This document shows positions 1 through 8,529 of a stretch of 64,000 nucleotides of DNA, piece after piece. Position 1 is the first letter of the stretch, and every line of letters starts with the position of its first letter. Below the pieces are notes generated by a model, which worked only from the letters and a program-made list of their open reading frames with translations, was not told where the DNA came from and did not search any database. The translations under genes and the position numbers were made by a program. This stretch comes from Bradyrhizobium sp. WSM471 (lineage in GTDB: Bacteria; Pseudomonadota; Alphaproteobacteria; Rhizobiales; Xanthobacteraceae): assembly GCF_000244915.1 (NCBI RefSeq), contig NZ_CM001442.1, positions 4,402,001 through 4,466,000 of the forward strand. The letters run 5' to 3'.

Positions 1-1056
1 GGTGTCGTCATAGGGGATCGGACCCTTGGCGGTCAGGCGAGGGGCCTCGTGGCTGACGAGGCCCATGCCGTGGGCCAAAAACTCCGTGCAGTCGCGCTGG
101 CTGATCTTCGCGAGCTGCCGCTCGGCCGCGACGTAGATGTCGCCGCCCATGGCGCCGGGCCGGACCGCGGCGAAGGCCGCGCGCTGGACCGCCTCGATCT
201 CGGCCAGACAGTCCTTCAGCTCGCTATCGGGCTCACCGAGCATGGCCATGCGCGCGAGATCGCCGATATAGCCGTGATAATTGCCGCCGGAATCGAGCGA
301 CAGCACCTCGCCTTGCTCCCAGCGCTGCGCCGACGGCGCCCGGTTGTGGCTGCTGCCGCAAGCGAGCAGGCAGTATTCGAAGGTCAGCCCGCGATTGGCT
401 TCGGCGATCCGCAAGGCGTCCGACAATTGCTGCTTGGTCGTGCCCGGGCACGACAATTGCTGCTTGGTCGTGCCCGGGCCGTGCCCGGCGATCACCTCCA
501 GCATCGAGGCGATCACCAGTTCGGACGCCGTCTTGAGTTTTGCGAGCTCGTCCGCCGACTTGACCGCCCGCAGTCGCTCCAGCACCAACAGCGCGTCCTT
601 GAGCTCGGCGCCGGGCAGGGCGTCGGCAAGCGCCCGGCCCGCATCCATCGGCAGGAACGCCATCTCGACCCCGACCCGCTTCAGGGGCACGCCGGCGTTG
701 CGGATCAGGCTGACGGCCCGCGTGATCGCATCGACCGAGCCGTTGGACTCGGTCCGGACCTGTGCCACCCATGGCGGCGCGACGGCGCGCTGATGGGTCT
801 CCAGCCGGTGCCCGACATAGACCGCGTGCTCCGGTGCGCCCTTGGGATAGATCAGGACCGGCAGATAGCGGCTGACGCCCAGCGCATCCATGTAGTCGAA
901 GAAGATCGCGCGCTCGGCACCCAGCAGGTACTGCACATTGTGCTTGGAGGTCACGACCAGGACGTCGAGGCCGGCAGCCTCCATCAGGCGGTCGAGCTTG
1001 GCGGCGTCGAATGGAATGGCGCGCGAGCGGTCTGCGCGGGCGACGTTCTCCTGCAT
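1..1056 (-). CDS. M24-family (creatinase / Xaa-Pro peptidase-like) peptidase, partial
   Basis: The gene runs off the left edge, so only about 352 N-terminal residues are visible. The start is the ATG at 1056 (MQENVARADRSRAIPFD). The N-terminal half looks like a creatinase-N domain (VVTSKHNVQYLLGAERAIFFDY) and the following part enters the pita-bread fold: residues such as LACGSSHNRAP, LSLDSGGNYHGYIGDLARM and MGLVSHEAPRLT match the M24 region that binds metal and substrate. Creatinases and Xaa-Pro aminopeptidases share this layout, so the substrate is not resolved. It is transcribed away from the TRAP genes. One oddity is a 10-residue tandem duplication (PGTTKQQLSC / PGTTKQQLSD) encoded at 421-480. 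The family call is firm, the exact activity is not. Confidence 0.85.
   Translation of the reverse strand, partial: MQENVARADRSRAIPFDAAKLDRLMEAAGLDVLVVTSKHNVQYLLGAERAIFFDYMDALGVSRYLPVLIYPKGAPEHAVYVGHRLETHQRAVAPPWVAQVRTESNGSVDAITRAVSLIRNAGVPLKRVGVEMAFLPMDAGRALADALPGAELKDALLVLERLRAVKSADELAKLKTASELVIASMLEVIAGHGPGTTKQQLSCPGTTKQQLSDALRIAEANRGLTFEYCLLACGSSHNRAPSAQRWEQGEVLSLDSGGNYHGYIGDLARMAMLGEPDSELKDCLAEIEAVQRAAFAAVRPGAMGGDIYVAAERQLAKISQRDCTEFLAHGMGLVSHEAPRLTAKGPIPYDDT
421..480. repeat. 30-bp in-frame tandem duplication inside the M24 peptidase gene
   Basis: Positions 421-450 and 451-480 are identical except for the last base. Each copy encodes PGTTKQQLS followed by C or D. Because the unit is 30 bp, the reading frame is kept. 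The related sequence just beyond it (tgcccgg at 481-487) suggests slippage at tgcccggg. Confidence 0.95.
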
Positions 1057-1200
1057 GACGAACCTCCCAATGCTGCCGTGGCCTCAACCGCTGCGTCGGT
1101 TTGCCCGGGGATTGTGGGCGCCAAGTGTGAGCCGAAAGAGGGGTTCTGGGTAGCTGCGGAATGATCTGGCCTGACCTGCACAGCCATATCCATGATTCGC

Positions 1201-1256
1201 ATAAGGTATATTATGGAATATATTTATATACAATCAGATCAATTATTTAACTGGAA
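1201..1256. promoter_or_regulatory. AT-rich block with inverted repeat, candidate promoter/operator
   Basis: In an otherwise GC-rich window this stretch is mostly A/T. It contains gtatat (1206-1211) and its reverse complement atatac (1226-1231), separated by 14 bp. It lies 145 bp upstream of the peptidase start and about 260 bp upstream of the TRAP operon. Binding by a GntR-type regulator is a guess, and no regulator gene is adjacent within the window. Confidence 0.35.
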
Positions 1257-1326
1257 TTCCTCTCACCGCATCTTCGCTGCCAGTTCTTTTCCGGCCCAGC
1301 CGTGGCACGTCGCCCCGGCTTTTGAC

Positions 1327-1353
1327 GGCTACTGTGCATGGGGTTGTTTTCGC
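1327..1353 (-). repeat. 27-bp dispersed intergenic repeat, copy 1
   Basis: On the minus strand this reads gcgaaaacaaccccatgcac and continues agtagcc. It is identical over 27 bp to 20881-20907 on the plus strand. Both copies are intergenic. I recall similar short conserved sequences in Bradyrhizobium intergenic DNA, but that was not checked. Confidence 0.85.
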
Positions 1354-1513
1354 GTTTTTTGAATCCGGCCCATGCCTCCGAAAGCCGATATTGCCGTGAC
1401 GATGTCCGGCTGCAATAAGCGAGGCTTCGCGAGATCGCAGATGACCTTCTGACCTTCCGTCCGTATAGGTTTGCATCTCAGAACAACAACAAACTTTCCG
1501 AGGAAGCAGACCC

Positions 1514-2533
1514 ATGAGCTTTTCCCGCCGCACGCTTCTCAAGGCCTCCGCCGCGACCGCGGTCCTGGGCGGCCTCAGTGCGCCCCATGTGGCCCGCGCC
1601 CAGAGCGCCGAGTTCACCTACAAATACGCCAACAACCTGCCGGACACCCATCCGCTGAACGTACGCGCCAAGGAGATGGCGGCGGCGATCAAGGCCGAAA
1701 CCAAGGGCAAGTTCGACCTCCAGATATTCCCGAACAACCAGCTCGGGTCCGACACCGACATGCTGAGCCAGATCCGCTCCGGCGGCGTCGAGTTCTTCAC
1801 GCTGTCGGGGCTGATCCTGTCGACCCTGGTACCGGCGGCGTCCATCAACGGGATCGGCTTCGCGTTCCCGGACTACGGGACGGTCTGGAAGGCCATGGAC
1901 GGCGATCTCGGCGCCTTCGTCCGCGGCGAGATCAAGAAGGCCGGGCTCGAGGTCATGGACAAGATCTGGGACAACGGCTTCCGCCAGACCACGTCGTCGA
2001 GCAAGCCGATCACCCATCCGGACGATCTCAAGGGCTTCAAGATCCGCGTGCCGGTGTCGCCGCTGTGGACCTCGATGTTCAAGGCGTTCGATGCGGCGCC
2101 CGCCTCGATCAATTTCGCCGAGGTCTATTCCGCGCTGCAGACCAGGATCGTCGAGGGCCAGGAAAACCCGCTGGCGATCATCTCGACCGCCAAGCTCTAC
2201 GAGGTGCAGAAATACTGCTCGCTGACCAACCACATGTGGGACGGCTTTTGGTTCCTGGCCAATCGCAAGGCGTGGAGCAGCCTGCCCGAGGATGTGCGCA
2301 CCATCGTCGCCAAGAACATCAATGCCGCAGCGCTCAAGGAGCGCGAGGATACCGCCAAGCTCAATGCCAATCTCCAGCAGGAGCTCGCGGGCAAGGGCCT
2401 GACCTTCAACCAGCCCGCGGTCGCGCCGTTCCGCGACAAGCTGCGGTCCGCCGGCTTCTATGCCGAGTGGAAGGGCAAATATGGCGACCAGGCCTGGGAC
2501 CTGCTGGAAAAGGCCGTCGGCAAGCTGTCGTAA
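1514..2533 (+). CDS. TRAP transporter substrate-binding protein, DctP family
   Basis: This is a periplasmic solute receptor of 339 aa for a tripartite ATP-independent transporter. Residues 1-30 form a Tat-type signal (SRRTLLKAS ... VARAQ), which points to export of a folded protein. The mature part shows the DctP pattern: KYANNLPDTHPLN at its start, then GSDTDMLSQIRSGGVEF and FKIRVPVSPLW, and the VEGQENPLAII segment where these receptors carry substrate-contacting residues. It lies 15 bp upstream of the fused permease and in an operon with an acyl-CoA synthetase, so the ligand is probably a carboxylate that is activated with CoA after uptake; that is inference. The ATG at 1514 is preceded by aggaag. 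Confidence 0.92.
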   Translation: MSFSRRTLLKASAATAVLGGLSAPHVARAQSAEFTYKYANNLPDTHPLNVRAKEMAAAIKAETKGKFDLQIFPNNQLGSDTDMLSQIRSGGVEFFTLSGLILSTLVPAASINGIGFAFPDYGTVWKAMDGDLGAFVRGEIKKAGLEVMDKIWDNGFRQTTSSSKPITHPDDLKGFKIRVPVSPLWTSMFKAFDAAPASINFAEVYSALQTRIVEGQENPLAIISTAKLYEVQKYCSLTNHMWDGFWFLANRKAWSSLPEDVRTIVAKNINAAALKEREDTAKLNANLQQELAGKGLTFNQPAVAPFRDKLRSAGFYAEWKGKYGDQAWDLLEKAVGKLS

Positions 2534-2548
2534 CGCGTTGGAGCCGTC

Positions 2549-4438
2549 ATGGCTCATATCGAGGTCGAAGTGAGCGGAGTGGCGGGCGAGGCGACTGTTC
2601 GGTCCCCTCGCCGACCTTCGTTGCTGGCCTCGACGGAGCGCGCGCTCGGCCTCCTCGTCGAAATCCCGGCGGCCATTTTGGTGGTCGCCGAGATCGCGAT
2701 CCTGTTTGCCGGCGTGGTCGCGCGCTACGGCCTGCACCGGCCGCTGATCTGGTCGGACGAGCTCGCCTCGATCCTGTTCCTGTGGCTCGCCATGCTGGGC
2801 GCGGCGGTCGCGTTCCGCCGCTCCGAGCACATGCGCATGACCGCGGTCGTCGCCAGCGCCAAGCCCGCCACGCGGGCCTGGCTCGATCTCGTGGCGACCT
2901 GCGCGGCGCTGGCCTTCCTGGCGCTGATTGTCTGGCCATCCTGGGACTACGCGTACGAGGAAAGCTTCATCACCACGCCGGCGCTGCAGATCTCCAATAT
3001 GTGGCGCGCCGCGGCGCTTCCGGCCGGCATCTGCCTGATGGCGGCGTTCGCGCTGTTGCGGCTGCTGCGCGCAGCCGATTACCGCATGGTACTCAGGGCC
3101 GTGGTCGCCGTTGCCGTCGTCGTCGGCTTGTTCTGGCTGGCGCAGCCTTATCTGCGGCCGCTCGGCAACCTCAACCTCGTCATCTTCTTCGTCGGCGTCG
3201 CCGGCTTCTGCGTCTTTGCCGGCGTTCCCATCGCGTTCGGCTTCGGGCTCGCCATCTTCGGCTATCTGGCGCTGACCACGCACACGCCGGTCATGGTGCT
3301 GGTCGGCCGGATGGACGAGGGCATGAGCCACCTCGTCTTGCTCTCGGTGCCACTGTTCGTATTCCTGGGGCTGCTGATCGAAATGACCGGCATGGCACGG
3401 GCCATGGTGGCGTTCCTGGCGAGCCTGCTCGGCCATGTCCGCGGCGGACTGCATTACGTCCTTGTCGGCGCCATGTACCTGGTCTCCGGCATCTCAGGTG
3501 CCAAGGCCGCGGACATGGCGGCGGTCGCGCCCGTGCTGTTCCCGGAGATGAAACAGCGCGGCGCCAAGCCTGGCGATCTCGTCGCCCTTCTTGCGGCAAC
3601 GGGCGCGCAGACCGAAACCATTCCGCCGAGCCTCGTGCTGATCACGATCGGATCGGTCACCGGCGTCTCGATCGCCGCGCTGTTCACCGGCGGTCTCCTG
3701 CCCGGCGTGGTGCTCGCGATCACGCTGTGCATGCTGGTGTGGTGGCGCTACCGCCACGAGGACATGAGCCATGTCCGCCGCGCCACAGGGGGCGAGATCG
3801 GCAAGACCTTCGTCATCGCCCTGCCCGCGCTCGCGCTGCCCTTCGTGATCCGCTACGCCGTGGTCGAAGGCATCGCGACCGCGACCGAAGTCTCCACCAT
3901 CGGCATCGTCTATGGCGCACTGGTCGGCCTCCTCGTCTACCGCCGCTTCGACTGGCGGCGGCTGTTCCCGATGCTGGTCGAGACCGCGGCGCTGTCGGGC
4001 GCGATCCTGCTGATCATCGGCACGGCGACCGGCATGGCCTGGGGCCTGACGCAATCAGGCTTCTCGCGCTCGCTGGCGTCCGCCATGACCGGATTGCCGG
4101 GCGGCGCGGCGACCTTCATCGCCGTCTCGATCCTGGCCTTCACCATCCTCGGCAGCGTGCTGGAGGGGATCCCTGCGATCGTGCTGTTCGGGCCGCTGTT
4201 GTTTCCGATTGCGCGCGCCGTCGGCGTGCACGAGGTGCATTATGCCATGGTGATCATTCTCGCCATGGGTATCGGGCTATTCGCGCCGCCCTTCGGCGTC
4301 GGCTATTATGCCGCCTGCGCCATCGGACGCGTCGATCCGGCCGAAGGCATCAGGCCGATCTGGGGCTATCTGCTGGCGCTGCTGGTAGGATTGATCGTCG
4401 TCGCCGTCTTTCCGTGGATCTCCATCGGATTCCTGTAA
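2549..4438 (+). CDS. TRAP transporter fused small/large permease (DctQM)
   Basis: At 629 aa this combines two subunits that are usually separate. Residues about 30-190 have four hydrophobic segments and the DctQ-type signature LIWSDELASILFLWLAMLG. From about residue 210 comes the DctM part (GVPIAFGFGLAIFGY, LVSGISGAKAADMAAV, LIIGTATGMAWGLTQSG), the large membrane subunit that uses an ion gradient for uptake. The start is the ATG at 2549, 15 bp after the receptor stop. Unlike the second TRAP locus at 6.2-9.1 kb, which has separate Q and M genes, this one is a natural fusion; such fusions are known in the family. Confidence 0.92.
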   Translation: MAHIEVEVSGVAGEATVRSPRRPSLLASTERALGLLVEIPAAILVVAEIAILFAGVVARYGLHRPLIWSDELASILFLWLAMLGAAVAFRRSEHMRMTAVVASAKPATRAWLDLVATCAALAFLALIVWPSWDYAYEESFITTPALQISNMWRAAALPAGICLMAAFALLRLLRAADYRMVLRAVVAVAVVVGLFWLAQPYLRPLGNLNLVIFFVGVAGFCVFAGVPIAFGFGLAIFGYLALTTHTPVMVLVGRMDEGMSHLVLLSVPLFVFLGLLIEMTGMARAMVAFLASLLGHVRGGLHYVLVGAMYLVSGISGAKAADMAAVAPVLFPEMKQRGAKPGDLVALLAATGAQTETIPPSLVLITIGSVTGVSIAALFTGGLLPGVVLAITLCMLVWWRYRHEDMSHVRRATGGEIGKTFVIALPALALPFVIRYAVVEGIATATEVSTIGIVYGALVGLLVYRRFDWRRLFPMLVETAALSGAILLIIGTATGMAWGLTQSGFSRSLASAMTGLPGGAATFIAVSILAFTILGSVLEGIPAIVLFGPLLFPIARAVGVHEVHYAMVIILAMGIGLFAPPFGVGYYAACAIGRVDPAEGIRPIWGYLLALLVGLIVVAVFPWISIGFL

Positions 4439-4461
4439 ACCGGCGCGTAAGGGAGGTGTCG

Positions 4462-6111
4462 ATGAGCGAGCGGCAGAGCCAGTACAATATCGGCCTCGAC
4501 AAGACGCGTGCCAACTACGTGCCGCTGAGCCCGTTGAGCTTCCTGGCACGCAGCGCCGCAGTCTATCCCGATCATGTCAGCACGGTCTACGAGGGGCGCA
4601 GCTTCACCTGGCGCGAGACGCATGAGCGCTGCAAGCGCTTTGCTTCGTATCTTGCCGGCAAGGGCATCGGCGTCGGCGACACCGTCGCGGCGATGCTGCC
4701 GAACATTCCGGCGATGAACGAGGTGCATTTCGCCGTCCCCATGACCGGCGCCGTGCTCAACGCGCTGAACATCCGGCTCGATGCGCCTTCGATCGCATTT
4801 CAGCTCGACCATGGCGGCGCAAAGATCATTCTGGTCGATCCGGAATTCTCTAGCGTGATCACCGACGCGCTCGCGCAGATGACCGGCCCAAAACCGTTCG
4901 TGATCGACGTCGACGACGCCGCGTTCAAGGGCGGAAGGCGCATCGGCGAGATCGAGTATGAGGCCGCGCTCGCGCAAGGCGATCCCGACTTCGCCGCGAT
5001 CCTGCCGGGCGACGAATGGGACGCGATCGCGCTGAGCTACACCTCGGGCACCACGGGAAATCCCAAGGGCGTCGTCACGCATCATCGCGGCGCCTATCTG
5101 AATGCCGTCAGCAATATCCTCGCGGGCCAACTCGGCCAGCATCCGGTCTATCTCTGGACACTGCCGATGTTCCACTGCAACGGCTGGTGCTTCCCCTGGA
5201 CCATTGCGGCGGCCGCCGGCATCAACGTCTGCCTGCGCAAGGTCGAGCCGACCAAGATCTTCGAGTTGATCAAGCAGCACGGCGTCACCCACATGTGCGG
5301 CGCGCCGATCGTGTACAACACGCTGATCAACGCGCCCGATGCACCGAAGGGCAATGCCGCGCGGCGCGTCGTCGGCCTGATCGCCGGCGCCGCGCCGCCG
5401 GTCGCGGTGCTCGAAGGCGCCGAGAGCCTCGGCATCAAGCTGACGCACGTCTATGGCCTGACCGAGGTCTACGGCCCCGCCTCCGTCTGCGCCGAGCAGC
5501 CTGGCTGGGATGATCTGCCCGCAGCCGAGCGCGCCAGCCTGAAGCGGCGGCAGGGCGTGCCCTACCCGCTCGAGGAAGCCGTCACCGTCATCGATCCGCA
5601 GACCATGAGGCAAGTACCGCGCGACGGCGAGACCATCGGCGAGGTCATGTTTCGCGGCAACATCGTGATGAAGGGCTACCTCAAGAACGACAAGGCGACG
5701 CAGGAAGCCTTCGAGGGCGGCTGGTTTCACACTGGAGACCTCGGCGTGCTCGACGCACACGGTTACGTCATCATCAAGGATCGCTCCAAGGACATCATCA
5801 TCTCCGGCGGCGAGAACATTTCCTCCGTCGAGGTCGAGGACATTCTCTACAAGCACCCGGCCGTGCTGTTCGCCGCCGTGGTCGCAAAGCCCGATCCGAA
5901 ATGGGGCGAAGTGCCCTGCGCCTTCGTCGAGCTGAAGGACGGCGCGAGCGCGAGCGAAGCCGACATCATCGCCTTCTGCCGCTCGCATATGAGCGGATTC
6001 AAGACGCCGAAGGCTGTCGTGTTCGGGCCGATCCCGAAAACGTCGACGGGAAAGATCCAGAAATTCCTGCTGCGCAACGAAGCGGGATCGGCGAAGGCGA
6101 TCTCGGCCTGA
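4462..6111 (+). CDS. Acyl-CoA synthetase (AMP-forming ligase)
   Basis: The enzyme activates a carboxylic acid to its CoA thioester through an acyl-adenylate. It has 549 aa, normal for the family. Visible motifs: P-loop-like SYTSGTTGNPKGV, YGLTEVYGP, WFHTGDLGV, DRSKDIIISGGENISSVEVE and the catalytic-lysine tail PKTSTGKIQKFLLR. Overall it resembles the medium-chain / AlkK / DmdB-like group, but the substrate cannot be read from the sequence. The ATG at 4462 follows ggaggtgtcg, a strong ribosome site 23 bp after the TRAP permease stop, so it is co-transcribed with the uptake genes. The reading frame happens to be open upstream as far as 1471, but that part has no protein-like features. Confidence 0.92.
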   Translation: MSERQSQYNIGLDKTRANYVPLSPLSFLARSAAVYPDHVSTVYEGRSFTWRETHERCKRFASYLAGKGIGVGDTVAAMLPNIPAMNEVHFAVPMTGAVLNALNIRLDAPSIAFQLDHGGAKIILVDPEFSSVITDALAQMTGPKPFVIDVDDAAFKGGRRIGEIEYEAALAQGDPDFAAILPGDEWDAIALSYTSGTTGNPKGVVTHHRGAYLNAVSNILAGQLGQHPVYLWTLPMFHCNGWCFPWTIAAAAGINVCLRKVEPTKIFELIKQHGVTHMCGAPIVYNTLINAPDAPKGNAARRVVGLIAGAAPPVAVLEGAESLGIKLTHVYGLTEVYGPASVCAEQPGWDDLPAAERASLKRRQGVPYPLEEAVTVIDPQTMRQVPRDGETIGEVMFRGNIVMKGYLKNDKATQEAFEGGWFHTGDLGVLDAHGYVIIKDRSKDIIISGGENISSVEVEDILYKHPAVLFAAVVAKPDPKWGEVPCAFVELKDGASASEADIIAFCRSHMSGFKTPKAVVFGPIPKTSTGKIQKFLLRNEAGSAKAISA

Positions 6112-6198
6112 GCTTGTCTCGACTCCGCGGCGGCTGCGTGTCGCCGCGAAGTCGTTGCGCAGTTTCGGCGAGGTCGGGTTCGCCGAGTCCCGTCGTCC

Positions 6199-7176
6199 TC
6201 ACATCTTCTTGTAGGCTTCAACCAGCGCCTGGCCGTCGGCTCCCGCCTTCTTGAGCCAGTCGGCGGTGAGCTGTTCGCCGATCTTCTGGAAGCCGGCCTT
6301 CAGCGCCGGGCTCGGCGGCTCGACCGTCATGCCCTTGGCCTTGAGCTGGTCGATGTACCAGGTGCTCTTGTCCTGCCAGGCCTTCCAGCCGCGGGTTTCC
6401 GCGGTCGCGGCGGCTTTGAGGATAGCCTCCTGGGTCGGCTTGTCCAGCGCGTCGAACGCGGCCTTGTTGACGAAGGTGTAGTCCTTCGGGATCCAGGCTT
6501 GCACGTCATAGAAGTACTTCAGCGACTCCCATGCCTTCGCATCGTAGCCCGTGCCGCCCGACGACATGAAGGAGTTCACGACGCCGGTGGCAAGCGCCTG
6601 CGGCAGCTCGGCGGCCTGAATGGTGACGGACTGCGCGCCGACCAGTTCGCCAATGCGCGCGGTCCCAACGTTATAAGCCCGCCATTTCAGGCCCTTCATG
6701 TCCTCGATGCTCGCAAGCGGCTTGTTGACATAGACGCCCTGCGGTGCCCACGGCACGACGAACAGCAGCTTGAGCCCCTGCGCGTCCAGCTTCTTGGCAA
6801 TCAACGGCTTCGACGCCTGATACAGCTTCATGGCGTCGGGGAAGCTGGTCGCCAGAAATGGCACGACGTCGACCCCGAACACCGGATCCTCGTTCTCGTG
6901 GATCGACAGCAAGACTTCGCCCATCTGCGCCTGCCCGGTCATCACCGCGCGCTTGATGTCGGGCGCCTTGAACAGCGAGGCGCCGGGATGAACCGTGATC
7001 TGGAGCTTGCCGGATGTCGCGGCTTCGACGTCCTTGGCGAACGCGACGAGGTTCTCGGAGTGCGGGTTGTCGGCCGGATACGCTGCCGGCAGATTCCATT
7101 TGGTTTGCGCCAATGCGGGCGTCGCGGCCAGCACGGCGCCGGCGATCAGGGATGCGCGGAATAAACGAGAGATCAT
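6199..7176 (-). CDS. TRAP transporter substrate-binding protein, DctP family (second locus)
   Basis: This 325-aa receptor has a Sec-type signal (MISRLFRASLIAGAVLA ... ALAQ). The mature protein opens TKWNLPAAYPADNPHSENL and contains KAPDIKRAVMTGQAQMGE and LKWRAYNVGTARIGELVGAQ, typical of DctP receptors. I chose the ATG at 7176 because gaggag lies just upstream; a TTG at 7203 is possible but lacks a ribosome site and would disrupt the signal peptide. It is the last gene of a Q-M-P operon on the minus strand. It is clearly diverged from the receptor at 1514, which suggests a different ligand. Confidence 0.92.
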   Translation of the reverse strand: MISRLFRASLIAGAVLAATPALAQTKWNLPAAYPADNPHSENLVAFAKDVEAATSGKLQITVHPGASLFKAPDIKRAVMTGQAQMGEVLLSIHENEDPVFGVDVVPFLATSFPDAMKLYQASKPLIAKKLDAQGLKLLFVVPWAPQGVYVNKPLASIEDMKGLKWRAYNVGTARIGELVGAQSVTIQAAELPQALATGVVNSFMSSGGTGYDAKAWESLKYFYDVQAWIPKDYTFVNKAAFDALDKPTQEAILKAAATAETRGWKAWQDKSTWYIDQLKAKGMTVEPPSPALKAGFQKIGEQLTADWLKKAGADGQALVEAYKKM

Positions 7177-7213
7177 GGGGCTTCTCCTCACAGTCGACTT
7201 CAAAACGGTACGC

Positions 7214-8527
7214 TCAGTCTGGGAAAGCGAGCTTGGGCAAGAACATCACGATCTGCGGATATTCCGTGATGATGAATACGGACGCGAGCAGCAGGACGAA
7301 GAACGGGAATGCTGCCCGGGCGACCGTCAAGGTATCGCGGCCGCTCATGTTCTGGAGCACGAACAGATTGAAACCGACCGGCGGCGTGATCTGCGCCATC
7401 TCGACGTGGATGATGAGATAGACGCCGAACCAGACCAGGTCGAGGCCGGCCTGCTTGACCATCGGCAGCACGATCACGGCAGTGAGAACGATCATCGAGA
7501 TGCCGTCGATCAGGCATCCCAGGATGATGTACATGATGCTCAGATACAGCGCGAGCATGCCCGGCGTGAGCTGCTGGCCCTGGACCCAGGTGGCGAGCGC
7601 TGCCGGAATGCCCGTATAGGCCATCGCTGCGGTCGTGTAGGCCGCGCCTGCCAGGATCAGCATGATCATGCAGGTCAGGCGCGTCGCGCTCATGATGCTT
7701 TCGAGGAAGTTCTTGCGTGTGAGCGTGCGGCTCCACCACGCCAGCAGCAGCGCGCCCGAAACGCCCCAGGCGGCGCATTCGGTCGCGGTCGCAAATCCCA
7801 ACACGAGCGACAGGAAGACCGCCAGGATCAGAAGCAGGCATGGGGCGAGCTTGGCGGACTCTTGCAGCTTCCGGCGAAACGACATCGGCGGGTCGCGCGG
7901 CGGGACCTTTTTTGGATTGAGCAGCGACCAGATGATGATGTAGCCGGAGTAGAGCACCATCACGAGCACGCCCGGCAAGAAGCCGCCGAGGAAGACCTGA
8001 AGCACGGAGACATTCGCCGTGACCGCATAGACCACCATCGGGATCGACGGCGGGATCAGCAGGCCGAGCGTGCCGGAGCCTGCGAGCGATCCGAGGCTGA
8101 GGCCCTTGTCGTAACCACGCTTGTCGAGCTCGGGCAGCGCGATCTTGCCGATGGTCGCACAGGTCGCCGCCGACGAGCCCGACACCGCCGCGAAGATGCC
8201 GCAGCCGATCACGTTGACATGAGTGAGGCGCCCCGGCAGCCACTGAACCCAGGGTGACAGGCCTCGAAACATTTCCTCGGACAATTTGGTGCGGAAGAGG
8301 ATCTCGCCCATCCAGATGAACAGCGGCAGCGCGGCCAGCGTCCATGACGAGCTTGCGCTCCATGTCGTGGTCGCAAGCACCGAGCCGAGCGGCAGGCTCG
8401 TGGTCAGCGCCATCGCCACGAAACCGACGAGCCCGAGCGAAACCGCGATCCAGATGCCGCTTCCCAGCAGCACGATCATGACGCCGAGCAGAATAAACGA
8501 CAGTTCGATCATGCCGAGATTGGCCAT
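7214..8527 (-). CDS. TRAP transporter large permease, DctM
   Basis: This 437-aa integral membrane subunit has about twelve hydrophobic segments. Recognisable motifs are GCGIFAAVSGSSAATCATIGKIALPEL near residue 110, GSLAGSGTLGLLIPPSIPMVVYA, and the C-terminal HVEMAQITPPVGFNLFVLQ, all standard for DctM. The start is the ATG at 8527 with ggagg six bases upstream. It begins two bases after the DctQ stop and ends 37 bp before the receptor gene. Confidence 0.95.
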   Translation of the reverse strand: MANLGMIELSFILLGVMIVLLGSGIWIAVSLGLVGFVAMALTTSLPLGSVLATTTWSASSSWTLAALPLFIWMGEILFRTKLSEEMFRGLSPWVQWLPGRLTHVNVIGCGIFAAVSGSSAATCATIGKIALPELDKRGYDKGLSLGSLAGSGTLGLLIPPSIPMVVYAVTANVSVLQVFLGGFLPGVLVMVLYSGYIIIWSLLNPKKVPPRDPPMSFRRKLQESAKLAPCLLLILAVFLSLVLGFATATECAAWGVSGALLLAWWSRTLTRKNFLESIMSATRLTCMIMLILAGAAYTTAAMAYTGIPAALATWVQGQQLTPGMLALYLSIMYIILGCLIDGISMIVLTAVIVLPMVKQAGLDLVWFGVYLIIHVEMAQITPPVGFNLFVLQNMSGRDTLTVARAAFPFFVLLLASVFIITEYPQIVMFLPKLAFPD

Positions 8528-8529
8528 CG

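Larger units (their letters stand above)
1057..1513. other. Intergenic region between divergent M24 peptidase and TRAP genes
   Basis: No convincing gene was found here. It holds the divergent control region: an unusually AT-rich block at 1201-1256 and one copy of a 27-bp dispersed repeat at 1327-1353. A Shine-Dalgarno-like aggaag lies just ahead of the ATG at 1514. Confidence 0.6.

Noticed and set aside
1478..3454. 658-residue antisense open frame over the TRAP genes
   Set aside because: Typical high-GC shadow frame, rich in Arg, Gln, His and Asp, with no motif.
1471..4461. Very long open frame in frame with the acyl-CoA synthetase, running through the TRAP genes
   Set aside because: Its translation is Arg/Pro/Gly-rich without domain features, while the other frames encode clear DctP and DctQM proteins. 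Only the part from 4462 is coding.
6126..6151. GC hairpin between the acyl-CoA synthetase and the second DctP gene
   Set aside because: A short stem (cgcggcg/cgccgcg) without a T-run; too weak to call a terminator.
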